The notes under the pieces: model-generated | The model's input: the letters and a program-made list of their open reading frames with translations, nothing else | Databases searched by the model: none | What the model was told of the DNA's origin: nothing | Translations under genes and position numbers: made by a program | Shown: in pieces, positions 1 to 4,965 of the stretch | How positions within the stretch are numbered: position 1 is the stretch's first letter | How the letters are laid out: every line of letters starts with the position of its first letter | DNA from: an uncultured Bacillota bacterium | GTDB taxonomy: Bacteria > Bacillota > Clostridia > Peptostreptococcales > Anaerovoracaceae | Assembly: GCA_946629205.1 (NCBI GenBank) | Contig: CAMOXP010000112.1 | Coordinates: forward strand, 1 to 5,000 | Direction of reading: 5' to 3' | Length of the DNA: 5,000 nucleotides

Positions 1-75
1 ACAATGAATCCAGCCGAGGTACAATGTAAATATACATTCCCCGTCCGGTCTGAAACAGCAAGACGGGGATTTTTA
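1..75 (+). promoter_or_regulatory. 3' part of ribosomal protein L10 leader (autoregulatory mRNA leader), cut by window start
   Basis: This is untranslated sequence directly upstream of rplJ. It holds the GCCGAGGT segment (13-20), which resembles a conserved stretch I recall near the 3' end of Bacillota L10 leaders. A small perfect hairpin follows (AATGTA 23-28 with TACATT 33-38, loop AATA), then a terminator-like stem. In known L10 leaders the L10-L7/L12 complex binds the leader RNA and represses its own operon; in Bacillota this is thought to work by attenuation. The 5' part with the main protein-binding fold and the promoter lies outside the window, so the assignment rests on position, the short motif and the attenuator. 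It could instead be an unrelated attenuated leader. Confidence 0.6.
38..74 (+). terminator. attenuator hairpin upstream of rplJ
   Basis: TCCCCGTC (38-45) pairs perfectly with GACGGGGA (62-69), an 8-bp GC-rich stem around a 16-nt loop, followed at once by five T (70-74). That is an intrinsic terminator shape inside a leader only 40 nt before the rplJ start, so it most likely acts as a conditional attenuator and not as the end of an upstream gene. Base 38 is also the last base of the preceding small hairpin (23-38), so the two stems abut or compete for one base pair. Confidence 0.65.
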
Positions 76-114
76 CGGCGTACAAAAAATCTTATGAAAG
101 GAGAAAGACGCTAA

Positions 115-615
115 ATGTCAGAAATGAAACAGGTTTTCGTTGAAAAACAGGTAGTGATCGACGAGATCAAGGACAAGTTCGAAAGAGCTGAATCCGCAGT
201 CGTCATCGACTACATGGGTATCACAGTAGAACAGGCAAACGCAATGAGAGCAAAGCTCCGCGAAGCCAATGTTGATTACACTGTTTATAAAAACACACTC
301 GTTAAGAGAGCCGTTGACGGAACTGAATATGAAGCAATCGCTGAAGTGCTCGAAGGACCGAGCGCATTCGCATTCAGCTATGACGATGCGACAGCACCTG
401 CAAGAGTTCTCAACGACGCAATCAAAGAGTTCAAGAAGATGGAGTTCAAGGGCGGTTTCGTAGAAGGCGAATACTATGATAAGGATGGTATCGCACAGGT
501 CGCTTCCATTCCGTCAAGAGATGTGCTTATTTCCAAGTTCATGGGAAGCATCCAGTCACCGATCGCGAACTTCGCAAGAGTCGTGTCACAGATCGCAGAA
601 GCAAAAGCAGAATAA
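115..615 (+). CDS. rplJ: 50S ribosomal protein L10
   Basis: L10 (uL10) forms the base of the ribosomal stalk: it binds 23S rRNA with L11 and holds L7/L12 dimers on its C-terminal helix, which recruit translation GTPases. The 166-residue product has the usual bacterial length. It shows the family's N-terminal pattern: a K-x-x-V-(I/V)-D-E-I helix, the strand AVVIDYMGITVEQ (residues 28-40), a LREANVDYTVYKNTL segment (48-62), and an EGPSAFAFS strand (80-88). The C-terminal helix (about 146-166, ending in QIAEAKAE) is the expected L7/L12-binding part. The ATG at 115 has AAAGGAG (97-103) 11 nt upstream; a second in-frame ATG at 124 is less well placed. Arginine codons are mostly AGA, unlike the rib genes downstream, which fits a highly expressed gene. 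It forms an operon with rplL 46 nt downstream, probably controlled through the upstream leader. Confidence 0.97.
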   Translation: MSEMKQVFVEKQVVIDEIKDKFERAESAVVIDYMGITVEQANAMRAKLREANVDYTVYKNTLVKRAVDGTEYEAIAEVLEGPSAFAFSYDDATAPARVLNDAIKEFKKMEFKGGFVEGEYYDKDGIAQVASIPSRDVLISKFMGSIQSPIANFARVVSQIAEAKAE

Positions 616-661
616 TCTAAATTGAAATTTAAGAAAAGAAATAATATTAAGGAGAAATAAA

Positions 662-1030
662 ATGGATAAGAATCAGATCATCGAAGCTATAAAAGAGATG
701 TCAGTTCTGGAACTGAACGAACTGGTTAAAGCATGTGAAGAAGAGTTCGGCGTAAGCGCAGCAGCAGGCGTTGTTGTTGCAGCAGCAGGCGGCGAAGCAG
801 GCGGCGGCGAAGAAGAGCAGACAGAATTCACTGTCGTTCTGAAGGAGATCGGCGCAGAGAAGATCAAGGTCATCAAGGCTGTCAGAGAGATCACCGGTCT
901 GGGCCTGAAGGAAGCAAAGGCTCTGGTAGACGGCGCTCCGTCAAACGTCAAGGAAGGCTGCGAGAAGGCAGAGGCAGAGACCCTCAAGGCTCAGCTGGAA
1001 GAAGTTGGCGCTGTTGTCGAACTGAAATAA
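662..1030 (+). CDS. rplL: 50S ribosomal protein L7/L12
   Basis: L7/L12 (bL12) is the multicopy stalk protein that contacts EF-Tu, EF-G and other translation factors. The 122-residue product has the full three-part build: an N-terminal dimerisation helix pair (about 1-33, with ELNELVKACEEEFGVSA), a flexible Ala/Gly/Glu-rich hinge (about 34-52), and the factor-binding C-terminal domain (about 53-122). The last carries the family signature KIKVIKAVREITGLGLKEAK (67-86) and ends GAVVELK. The ATG at 662 has AAGGAG (649-654) 7 nt upstream. Two cysteines (C25 and C99) are present; C25 occurs in Clostridia homologues I recall, whereas C99 seems less usual. The gene follows rplJ as in most bacteria. 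No terminator is visible after its TAA, so its transcript may run into the FMN riboswitch that begins about 36 nt downstream. Confidence 0.98.
   Translation: MDKNQIIEAIKEMSVLELNELVKACEEEFGVSAAAGVVVAAAGGEAGGGEEEQTEFTVVLKEIGAEKIKVIKAVREITGLGLKEAKALVDGAPSNVKEGCEKAEAETLKAQLEEVGAVVELK
758..791 (+). repeat. 13-bp direct repeat in the L7/L12 hinge
   Basis: GCAGCAGCAGGCG occurs exactly at 758-770 and again at 779-791, a 21-bp offset that keeps frame, with a GTT run between. It encodes part of the Ala/Gly/Val-rich end of the N-terminal region and the hinge of L7/L12. This is coding low complexity, so repeat slippage could change hinge length without a frameshift. Confidence 0.7.
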
Positions 1031-1066
1031 GCAGCATACCAGCATAACAGAATAAAAACAAACAAG

Positions 1067-1176
1067 AATCTTCAGGGATGGGTGCAATTCCCTACCGGCG
1101 GTAAAGCCCGCGAGCTCTTCGGAGCTGATCCGGTGTGATTCCGGAGCCGACAGTACAGTCTGGATGGGAGAAGATT
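1067..1176 (+). ncRNA. FMN riboswitch aptamer (RFN element)
   Basis: This is the aptamer that binds flavin mononucleotide and controls riboflavin genes. Its conserved RFN blocks are present in order: AGGGATGGGTG (1074-1084), TACCGGCGGT (1093-1102), AGCCCGCGAGC (1105-1115), GATCCGGT (1127-1134), TTCCGGAGCCGAC (1139-1151) and GGATGGGAG (1162-1170). The closing stem P1 is AATCTTC (1067-1073) with GAAGATT (1170-1176). ACAA (1062-1065) with TTGT (1176-1179) could lengthen it past a small bulge. P2 is GGGA (1075-1078) with TCCC (1089-1092). The variable arm P4 is AGCTC (1113-1117) with GAGCT (1122-1126) capped by a stable UUCG tetraloop. An intrinsic terminator 64 nt downstream and the rib operon beyond point to control by transcription termination: FMN stabilises the aptamer and turns the genes off. 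Confidence 0.97.
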
Positions 1177-1261
1177 TGTGAACGATGCTTGTGTTGCAGC
1201 AACGTGCTGCAGCAATGTATTGTACTAATTCGTTTACCGGACCCTGTGGATCATTCACAGG
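1175..1261 (+). promoter_or_regulatory. candidate antiterminator of the FMN riboswitch
   Basis: TTTGTGAACGAT (1175-1186) can pair with ATCATTCACAGG (1250-1261) in 11 of 12 positions, two of them G-U, with one C-A mismatch (1183/1253). The right strand overlaps the 3' arm of the terminator (1256-1264), and the left strand overlaps the 3' strand of aptamer stem P1 (1170-1176, or to 1179 in its longer form). Pairing here therefore excludes the terminator and is weakened when P1 forms, which is the logic expected of a ligand-off antiterminator. The pairing was found by eye; no energies were computed. Confidence 0.6.
1192..1214 (+). other. stable hairpin inside the riboswitch expression platform
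   Basis: Bases 1192-1201 (TGTTGCAGCA) pair with 1205-1214 (TGCTGCAGCA) as a 10-bp stem with one G-U pair and the tight loop ACG (1202-1204). It lies inside the loop of the candidate antiterminator, so it can fold in both states. It would bring the distant antiterminator strands closer or act as a pause site. Confidence 0.6.
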
Positions 1262-1276
1262 GTCTGTTTTTGTTTT
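1240..1276 (+). terminator. intrinsic terminator of the FMN riboswitch
   Basis: GACCCTGTG (1240-1248) pairs perfectly with CACAGGGTC (1256-1264), 9 bp around the 7-nt loop GATCATT. The T-rich run TGTTTTTGTTTT (1265-1276) follows. It lies between the aptamer and ribD, 40 nt before the ribD start, which is the standard place for the off-state terminator of an FMN riboswitch. With no other terminator after rplL, it may also end rplJL transcripts when FMN is plentiful. Confidence 0.92.
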
Positions 1277-1315
1277 GACAGCAAAGGTGTTTTAGCAGGT
1301 AAGTAATTAAGTAGT

Positions 1316-2464
1316 ATGGAAACGAAAGAACATTACATGAGAAGAGCCCTTGAGCTGGCACGCATGGGAGAGGGCAGGACAAATCCGAATCCCATGGTCG
1401 GCTGCGTCATCGTCAAAGACGGGCGTATCATCAGCGAAGGGTATCATGAGAAATACGGAGAATACCATGCGGAGCGAAACGCGCTGTTGCGGTGCGGGGA
1501 GGATCCGGCGGGGGCGGATCTTTACGTTACGCTGGAACCCTGCTGCCACTACGGCAAAACCCCTCCGTGCACGGAGATCATCATCGAGAAGAACATCGGC
1601 CGCGTTTTCATCGGAAACGTGGACCCCAATCCCAAAGTCGCAGGCGGGGGCGTGAAGATTTTGCGCGAACATGGAATTGAAGTTGAATCCGGGATCCTGG
1701 AAGAAGAGTGCCGGAAGCTCAACGAAGTATTCTTCCATTATATTAGTACGGGAAGACCTTTCGTCGCAGCCAAATATGCCATGTCGGCGGACGGCAAGAT
1801 CGCCTGCGCATCCGGTGACTCCAAGTGGATCACGGGAGAGACCGCCAGGAAACAGGTTCACATGCTCCGCAAACGCTACAGCGGGATCCTGGCAGGGATT
1901 GGAACGGTGCTGGCGGACGATCCTATGCTCAACTGCAGGGAAGAGGAAGGCGTCGATCCGGTCAGGATCATCTGCGACGCACATCTGCGGATTCCCATGG
2001 AGTCGCAGATCGTCAGGACCGCAGACCAGGTCCCGACCATCGTCTGCACTGCGGAGGAAACTTTAGAAACAGCTGCGGGCCGTGAAAAGGCAGACCAACT
2101 CGCTGCGGCGGGCGTGACAGTCCTGCATACGCCGGCCGGCGCAGACGGAGACAGCAGCTATGCTAAGGTCGACCTGAAGAATCTTATGCAGCAGCTGGGC
2201 GAGCGAAAAATCGACAGCGTGCTCATCGAAGGAGGCAGCAAAATCAACGCGGATGCTTTTGCGTCAGGTATCGTGGACAAAGTCTATGCGTATGTCGGCG
2301 GCGTGATCATCGGCGGAGCAGACGCGCCGTCACCGGTAGGGGGACGGGGTGCGGAGAGCATGGCAGGTGCCGTGCGGCTCAGGGATCTGACGGTCAGCAC
2401 GGCCGGAGAAGATTGTTGCATCACGGGATACCCTGTTTATGGGAAGGACCGGGAGGATATATAA
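1316..2464 (+). CDS. ribD: bifunctional riboflavin biosynthesis deaminase/reductase
   Basis: RibD carries out two successive steps: deamination of the pyrimidine made from GTP, then NADPH-dependent reduction of its ribose to a ribityl chain. Residues about 1-145 are the zinc deaminase domain, with HAE (51-53) and PCCHYGKTPPC (75-85); H51, C76 and C85 are the expected zinc ligands and E53 the proton shuttle. Residues about 147-375 are the reductase domain, with SADGKIA (157-163), SKWITGE (169-175), the AGIGTVLADDP loop (193-203) and IEGGSKINADAF (304-315). The 382-residue length suits a full fused enzyme, with no missing key residue. An in-frame TAA at 1304-1306 rules out a longer start, and ATG 1316 gives the usual N-terminus. 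Its ribosome binding site is weak: only AGGT at 1297-1300 is near. It is first in the rib operon, behind the FMN riboswitch, and its stop abuts the ribE ATG. Confidence 0.97.
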   Translation: METKEHYMRRALELARMGEGRTNPNPMVGCVIVKDGRIISEGYHEKYGEYHAERNALLRCGEDPAGADLYVTLEPCCHYGKTPPCTEIIIEKNIGRVFIGNVDPNPKVAGGGVKILREHGIEVESGILEEECRKLNEVFFHYISTGRPFVAAKYAMSADGKIACASGDSKWITGETARKQVHMLRKRYSGILAGIGTVLADDPMLNCREEEGVDPVRIICDAHLRIPMESQIVRTADQVPTIVCTAEETLETAAGREKADQLAAAGVTVLHTPAGADGDSSYAKVDLKNLMQQLGERKIDSVLIEGGSKINADAFASGIVDKVYAYVGGVIIGGADAPSPVGGRGAESMAGAVRLRDLTVSTAGEDCCITGYPVYGKDREDI

Positions 2465-3118
2465 ATGTTTACAGGACTGATAGAAGAAATCGGAATACTG
2501 AAAGGGATCAGAAGGAGCGGCAATTCCTGTGTCCTGACCATAGAGTGCAGCCGTGTTCTGGAAGGAAGCCGGATCGGGGACAGTATTGCCGTCAGCGGCG
2601 TATGCCTGACGGCGACATCTCTCGGCAGCACTTATTTCACAGCAGACGCGATGCCGGAAACACTGGACCGCAGCTCCCTCGGACGGATGGCGGCGGGAAG
2701 CCATGTGAACCTGGAGCGGGCTATGCCGGCGGGCGGCAGGTTCGGCGGGCACATTGTGTCCGGCCATATCGACGGAACAGGGAAGGTCAAAAGCATTACG
2801 AAAGACGAGAACGCCATATGGTATCAGATCGAAGCCGCGCCGAAGCTTTTGCGTTATATCGTTGAGAAAGGATCGATCGCCATAGACGGCATCAGTTTGA
2901 CAGTGGCGCAGACAGATGATGAATCGTTCAGTGTGTCGATCATACCCCACACGCAGAAAGAGACAACGCTGCAGTACCTCAGGGAAGGAGACGCTGTGAA
3001 TCTGGAGACGGACATCGTCGGCAAATACGTTGAGAAGCTGATGAAACCGGAACCGGAGGAGGAGGGCAGCTCCCGCGGACTCACAGAAGACTTTCTGCGC
3101 GAGAACGGGTTTATATAG
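2465..3118 (+). CDS. ribE: riboflavin synthase (alpha subunit)
   Basis: This enzyme dismutates two molecules of 6,7-dimethyl-8-ribityllumazine into riboflavin and a pyrimidine that is reused by lumazine synthase. The 217-residue protein begins with the hallmark MFTGLIEEIG and contains two tandem lumazine-binding barrels. The first (about 1-96) carries VSGVCLT (43-49) and the second (about 97-190) carries DGISLTV (141-147). Between them lies GGHIVSGHIDGTG (94-106), and the second barrel ends NLETDIVGKYVEKL. The acidic linker and tail (about 194-217, PEPEEEG then LTEDFLRENGF) are usual in this family. Its ATG follows the ribD TAA without a gap, and GGGAGG (2451-2456), inside the end of ribD, lies 8 nt upstream, so translational coupling to ribD is likely. 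The symbol ribE follows Bacillus usage; the same protein is ribC in E. coli. Confidence 0.97.
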   Translation: MFTGLIEEIGILKGIRRSGNSCVLTIECSRVLEGSRIGDSIAVSGVCLTATSLGSTYFTADAMPETLDRSSLGRMAAGSHVNLERAMPAGGRFGGHIVSGHIDGTGKVKSITKDENAIWYQIEAAPKLLRYIVEKGSIAIDGISLTVAQTDDESFSVSIIPHTQKETTLQYLREGDAVNLETDIVGKYVEKLMKPEPEEEGSSRGLTEDFLRENGFI

Positions 3119-3141
3119 GAAGTGGCATTGGAGGTATCAAA

Positions 3142-4347
3142 ATGACAAAAGAAATCGGAACAATTGAAGAGGCTTTGCGCGACATCAAAGAGGGCAAAGT
3201 CATTCTGGTCATCGACGATCCGGACAGGGAGAACGAAGGCGATCTGATCTGCGCGGCGGAGTTTGCGACGACAGAGAACGTCAACATGATGGCCACAGAC
3301 GCCAAGGGACTCATCTGCATGCCGATGAGCGGCGAGATGTGCGAGGAGTTAGGCCTTGAGCAGATGGTCGGCGTAAACACCGATAACCACAGCACGGCGT
3401 TCACCGTGTCGATCGATCATGTGGACACCACAACGGGAATCTCGGCGGCGGAGCGCTCCTATACAGCGATGAAGTGCGTGGAGGACGGCGTGCGTGCCCA
3501 GGATTTCAGAAGACCGGGGCACATGTTTCCGCTGCGGGCAAGAGAAGGCGGCGTGCTTGTACGGGACGGGCACACGGAAGCAACCGTGGACCTGATGAAA
3601 CTGGCCGGGCTGAAGCCTTGCGGCCTTTGCTGTGAGATCATGCGCGAGGACGGAACCATGATGCGCACCACGGAACTTCTGGATTTTGCAGAAAAGAGAG
3701 ACCTGACGGTCATCACCGTGGATGAAATCATCCGTTACCGGCTGGCTCACGAAAGTCTGGTGCGAAGAGAGGCGGACGCCAAACTGCCGACGAAGTTCGG
3801 TGAGTTCGAGATCATGGGTTACGAGAATCTGCTCAACGGCGACCACCATGTGGCGCTCGTGATGGGAGACGTGGCCAATGGAGAGCCGGTATTATGCCGC
3901 GTCCACTCGGAGTGTCTGACCGGAGACGTGTTCGGCTCCAGCCGCTGCGACTGCGGCGAGCAGCTCCATCAGGCCATGCGGATGATTGCCAAGGAAGGCA
4001 GAGGCGTTCTGCTGTACCTGCGGCAGGAGGGCAGGGGGATCGGCCTGCTCAATAAGCTCAAGGCTTATGAACTGCAGGAGCAGGGATACGATACCGTCGA
4101 GGCAAACATCATGCTGGGATTCCCGGCGGACATGAGGGAGTACGGCATCGGCGCACAGATCCTGCGGGACATCGGCGCGAAACGTCTGCGTCTGTTGACG
4201 AACAACCCGAAGAAGATCACTGGTCTGGCAGGCTACGGCATCACCATCGAGGAACGCGTGCCGATCCAGATCCGGCCTCAGAAATATGACTATCTGTATC
4301 TCAAAACAAAGCAGGAAAAAATGGATCATATGACCGATTATGAATAG
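3142..4347 (+). CDS. ribBA: bifunctional 3,4-dihydroxy-2-butanone-4-phosphate synthase / GTP cyclohydrolase II
   Basis: RibBA makes both precursors of riboflavin. Residues about 1-203 are the RibB domain, which turns ribulose 5-phosphate into dihydroxybutanone phosphate plus formate. It shows DDPDRENEGDL (25-35), RPGHMFPLRAREGGVL (124-139), GHTEATVDL (143-151) and CEIMREDG (164-171). Residues about 207-401 are the RibA domain, which opens the GTP ring. It shows RVHSECLTGDVFGSSRCDCG (253-272), with C258, C269 and C271 in zinc-ligand spacing, RQEGRGIGL (294-302), REYGIGAQIL (332-341) and LTNNPKK (352-358). Both domains look intact, and 401 residues is the usual length. GGAGGT (3130-3135) lies 6 nt before the ATG. 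The gene follows ribE by 23 nt and precedes ribH by 34 nt. P27 in the acidic loop, where I more often recall E, is a mild variant. Confidence 0.97.
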   Translation: MTKEIGTIEEALRDIKEGKVILVIDDPDRENEGDLICAAEFATTENVNMMATDAKGLICMPMSGEMCEELGLEQMVGVNTDNHSTAFTVSIDHVDTTTGISAAERSYTAMKCVEDGVRAQDFRRPGHMFPLRAREGGVLVRDGHTEATVDLMKLAGLKPCGLCCEIMREDGTMMRTTELLDFAEKRDLTVITVDEIIRYRLAHESLVRREADAKLPTKFGEFEIMGYENLLNGDHHVALVMGDVANGEPVLCRVHSECLTGDVFGSSRCDCGEQLHQAMRMIAKEGRGVLLYLRQEGRGIGLLNKLKAYELQEQGYDTVEANIMLGFPADMREYGIGAQILRDIGAKRLRLLTNNPKKITGLAGYGITIEERVPIQIRPQKYDYLYLKTKQEKMDHMTDYE

Positions 4348-4361
4348 ATCGAAATAGATCG
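4342..4361 (+). repeat. 10-bp tandem duplication over the ribBA stop codon
   Basis: GAATAGATCG (4342-4351) is followed immediately by AAATAGATCG (4352-4361), matching at 9 of 10 positions. The first copy carries the TAG stop of ribBA (4345-4347) and the second repeats a TAG in another frame. It is probably a small slippage duplication in the gap before ribH, with no clear function. Confidence 0.7.
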
Positions 4362-4381
4362 TTATCAAGGAGGGAAAAACC

Positions 4382-4849
4382 ATGAATAAGTTAGAAGGAA
4401 ATGTAGTAGCAAAAGGGATCAAAGTTGGAATCGTAGCAGCAAGGTTCAATGAGTTCATCGTATCGAAGCTGATCGGCGGGGCTTGCGACGCTCTGGTCCG
4501 CCACGGGGTGAAGGATGAAGACATCGATCTGGCATGGGTGCCGGGCGCATTCGAAATCCCGATCATTGCCAAGAAGATGGCTGAGTCCGGAAAGTATGAT
4601 GCAGTGATTTGCCTGGGAGCAGTCATCAAAGGATCAACAAGCCACTATGATCTGGTCTGTGCAGAGACAAGCAAAGGCATCGCGCAGGTCGGGCTGGCCA
4701 CAGGCGTGCCGACACTCTTCGGGATCGTGACGACAGATACCATCGAGCAGGCGATCGAGCGCGCCGGGACAAAGGCCGGAAACAAGGGATACGACGCTGC
4801 TTGCTCAGCAATCGAGATGATCAACCTCATTAAAAACATCGAACAATAA
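4382..4849 (+). CDS. ribH: 6,7-dimethyl-8-ribityllumazine synthase
   Basis: Lumazine synthase joins dihydroxybutanone phosphate (from RibBA) with the ribityl-pyrimidine (after RibD and a phosphatase) to form lumazine, the substrate of RibE. In bacilli the family builds a 60-subunit capsid that can enclose riboflavin synthase; whether this one does is not visible here. The 155-residue protein has the normal length and all core motifs: ARFNEFI (20-26, F22 stacking on the substrate), VPGAFEIP (53-60), GAVIKGSTSHYDLV (79-92) with the catalytic H88, and IERAGTKAGNKGYDAA (125-140) with phosphate-binding R127. Its numbering matches the Bacillus subtilis enzyme at F22, H88 and R127. A near-perfect AAGGAGG (4367-4373) lies 8 nt before the ATG. 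It is the last gene of the rib operon; no terminator hairpin is visible between its stop and the next promoter. Confidence 0.98.
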   Translation: MNKLEGNVVAKGIKVGIVAARFNEFIVSKLIGGACDALVRHGVKDEDIDLAWVPGAFEIPIIAKKMAESGKYDAVICLGAVIKGSTSHYDLVCAETSKGIAQVGLATGVPTLFGIVTTDTIEQAIERAGTKAGNKGYDAACSAIEMINLIKNIEQ

Positions 4850-4884
4850 AATCATAAAACAATTTCATAAACTGGCGAAAACTT

Positions 4885-4908
4885 CTTGACACCTTGACAA
4901 CTTGGTGC
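4885..4908 (+). repeat. three CTTG-led octamers in the promoter region
   Basis: CTTGACAC (4885-4892), CTTGACAA (4893-4900) and CTTGGTGC (4901-4908) follow each other at exact 8-bp spacing; the first two differ at one base and the third has decayed. This creates two consensus TTGACA hexamers, of which only the first is ideally spaced from the -10 element. Confidence 0.6.
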
Positions 4909-4914
4909 TATATT
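4886..4914 (+). promoter_or_regulatory. strong housekeeping (sigma-A type) promoter for the downstream gene
   Basis: The consensus -35 TTGACA (4886-4891) is separated by exactly 17 bp from TATATT (4909-4914), and a TG one base before the -10 (4906-4907) makes it an extended -10. A start site near 4921 would give a leader of about 45 nt before the ATG at 4966. A second TTGACA (4894-4899) has only 9 bp to this -10 and is probably not used with it. The promoter lies 36 nt after ribH and gives the next gene expression independent of the riboswitch. Confidence 0.82.
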
Positions 4915-4965
4915 ATTAAATTGCCCTGTAATTGTAGTTTGTTAAGCTAATAAGGAGTGATAATA

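Noticed and set aside
1014..1056. Possible weak promoter before the riboswitch (TTGTCG at 1014-1019 with TACCAG or CATAAC downstream)
   Set aside because: The -10 candidates match poorly or are badly spaced; not enough to call a promoter, though one cannot be excluded.
1191..1215. GCAGCAA repeated as a possible binding site or mobile element end
   Set aside because: Better explained as the two arms of a hairpin inside the riboswitch expression platform.
941..1258. 105-codon - strand open frame across the riboswitch
   Set aside because: It covers the conserved aptamer and terminator RNA on the other strand; structured RNA explains the region fully.
1274..1295. Tiny open frame (TTG or GTG start, ending TAG at 1293) between the terminator and ribD
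   Set aside because: Only a few codons, no ribosome binding site, and the T-rich part belongs to the terminator.
1307..1984. 225-codon open frame on the - strand
   Set aside because: Antisense shadow of the RibD deaminase domain, whose zinc motifs are all intact on the + strand.
2413..2865. 150-codon + strand frame overlapping ribD and ribE
   Set aside because: Out-of-frame shadow rich in Arg/Gly with no ribosome binding site of its own; both overlapping genes are complete.
2330..2950. 206-codon open frame on the - strand
   Set aside because: Antisense to the end of ribD and most of ribE; low-complexity product with no supported start.
3349..3849. 166-codon open frame on the - strand
   Set aside because: Antisense to ribBA, with no domain pattern or regulatory context.
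3892..4629. 245-codon open frame on the - strand
   Set aside because: It runs antisense across the intact RibA domain of ribBA and the start of ribH, shows no recognisable protein pattern, and is explained by the codon bias of the + strand genes.
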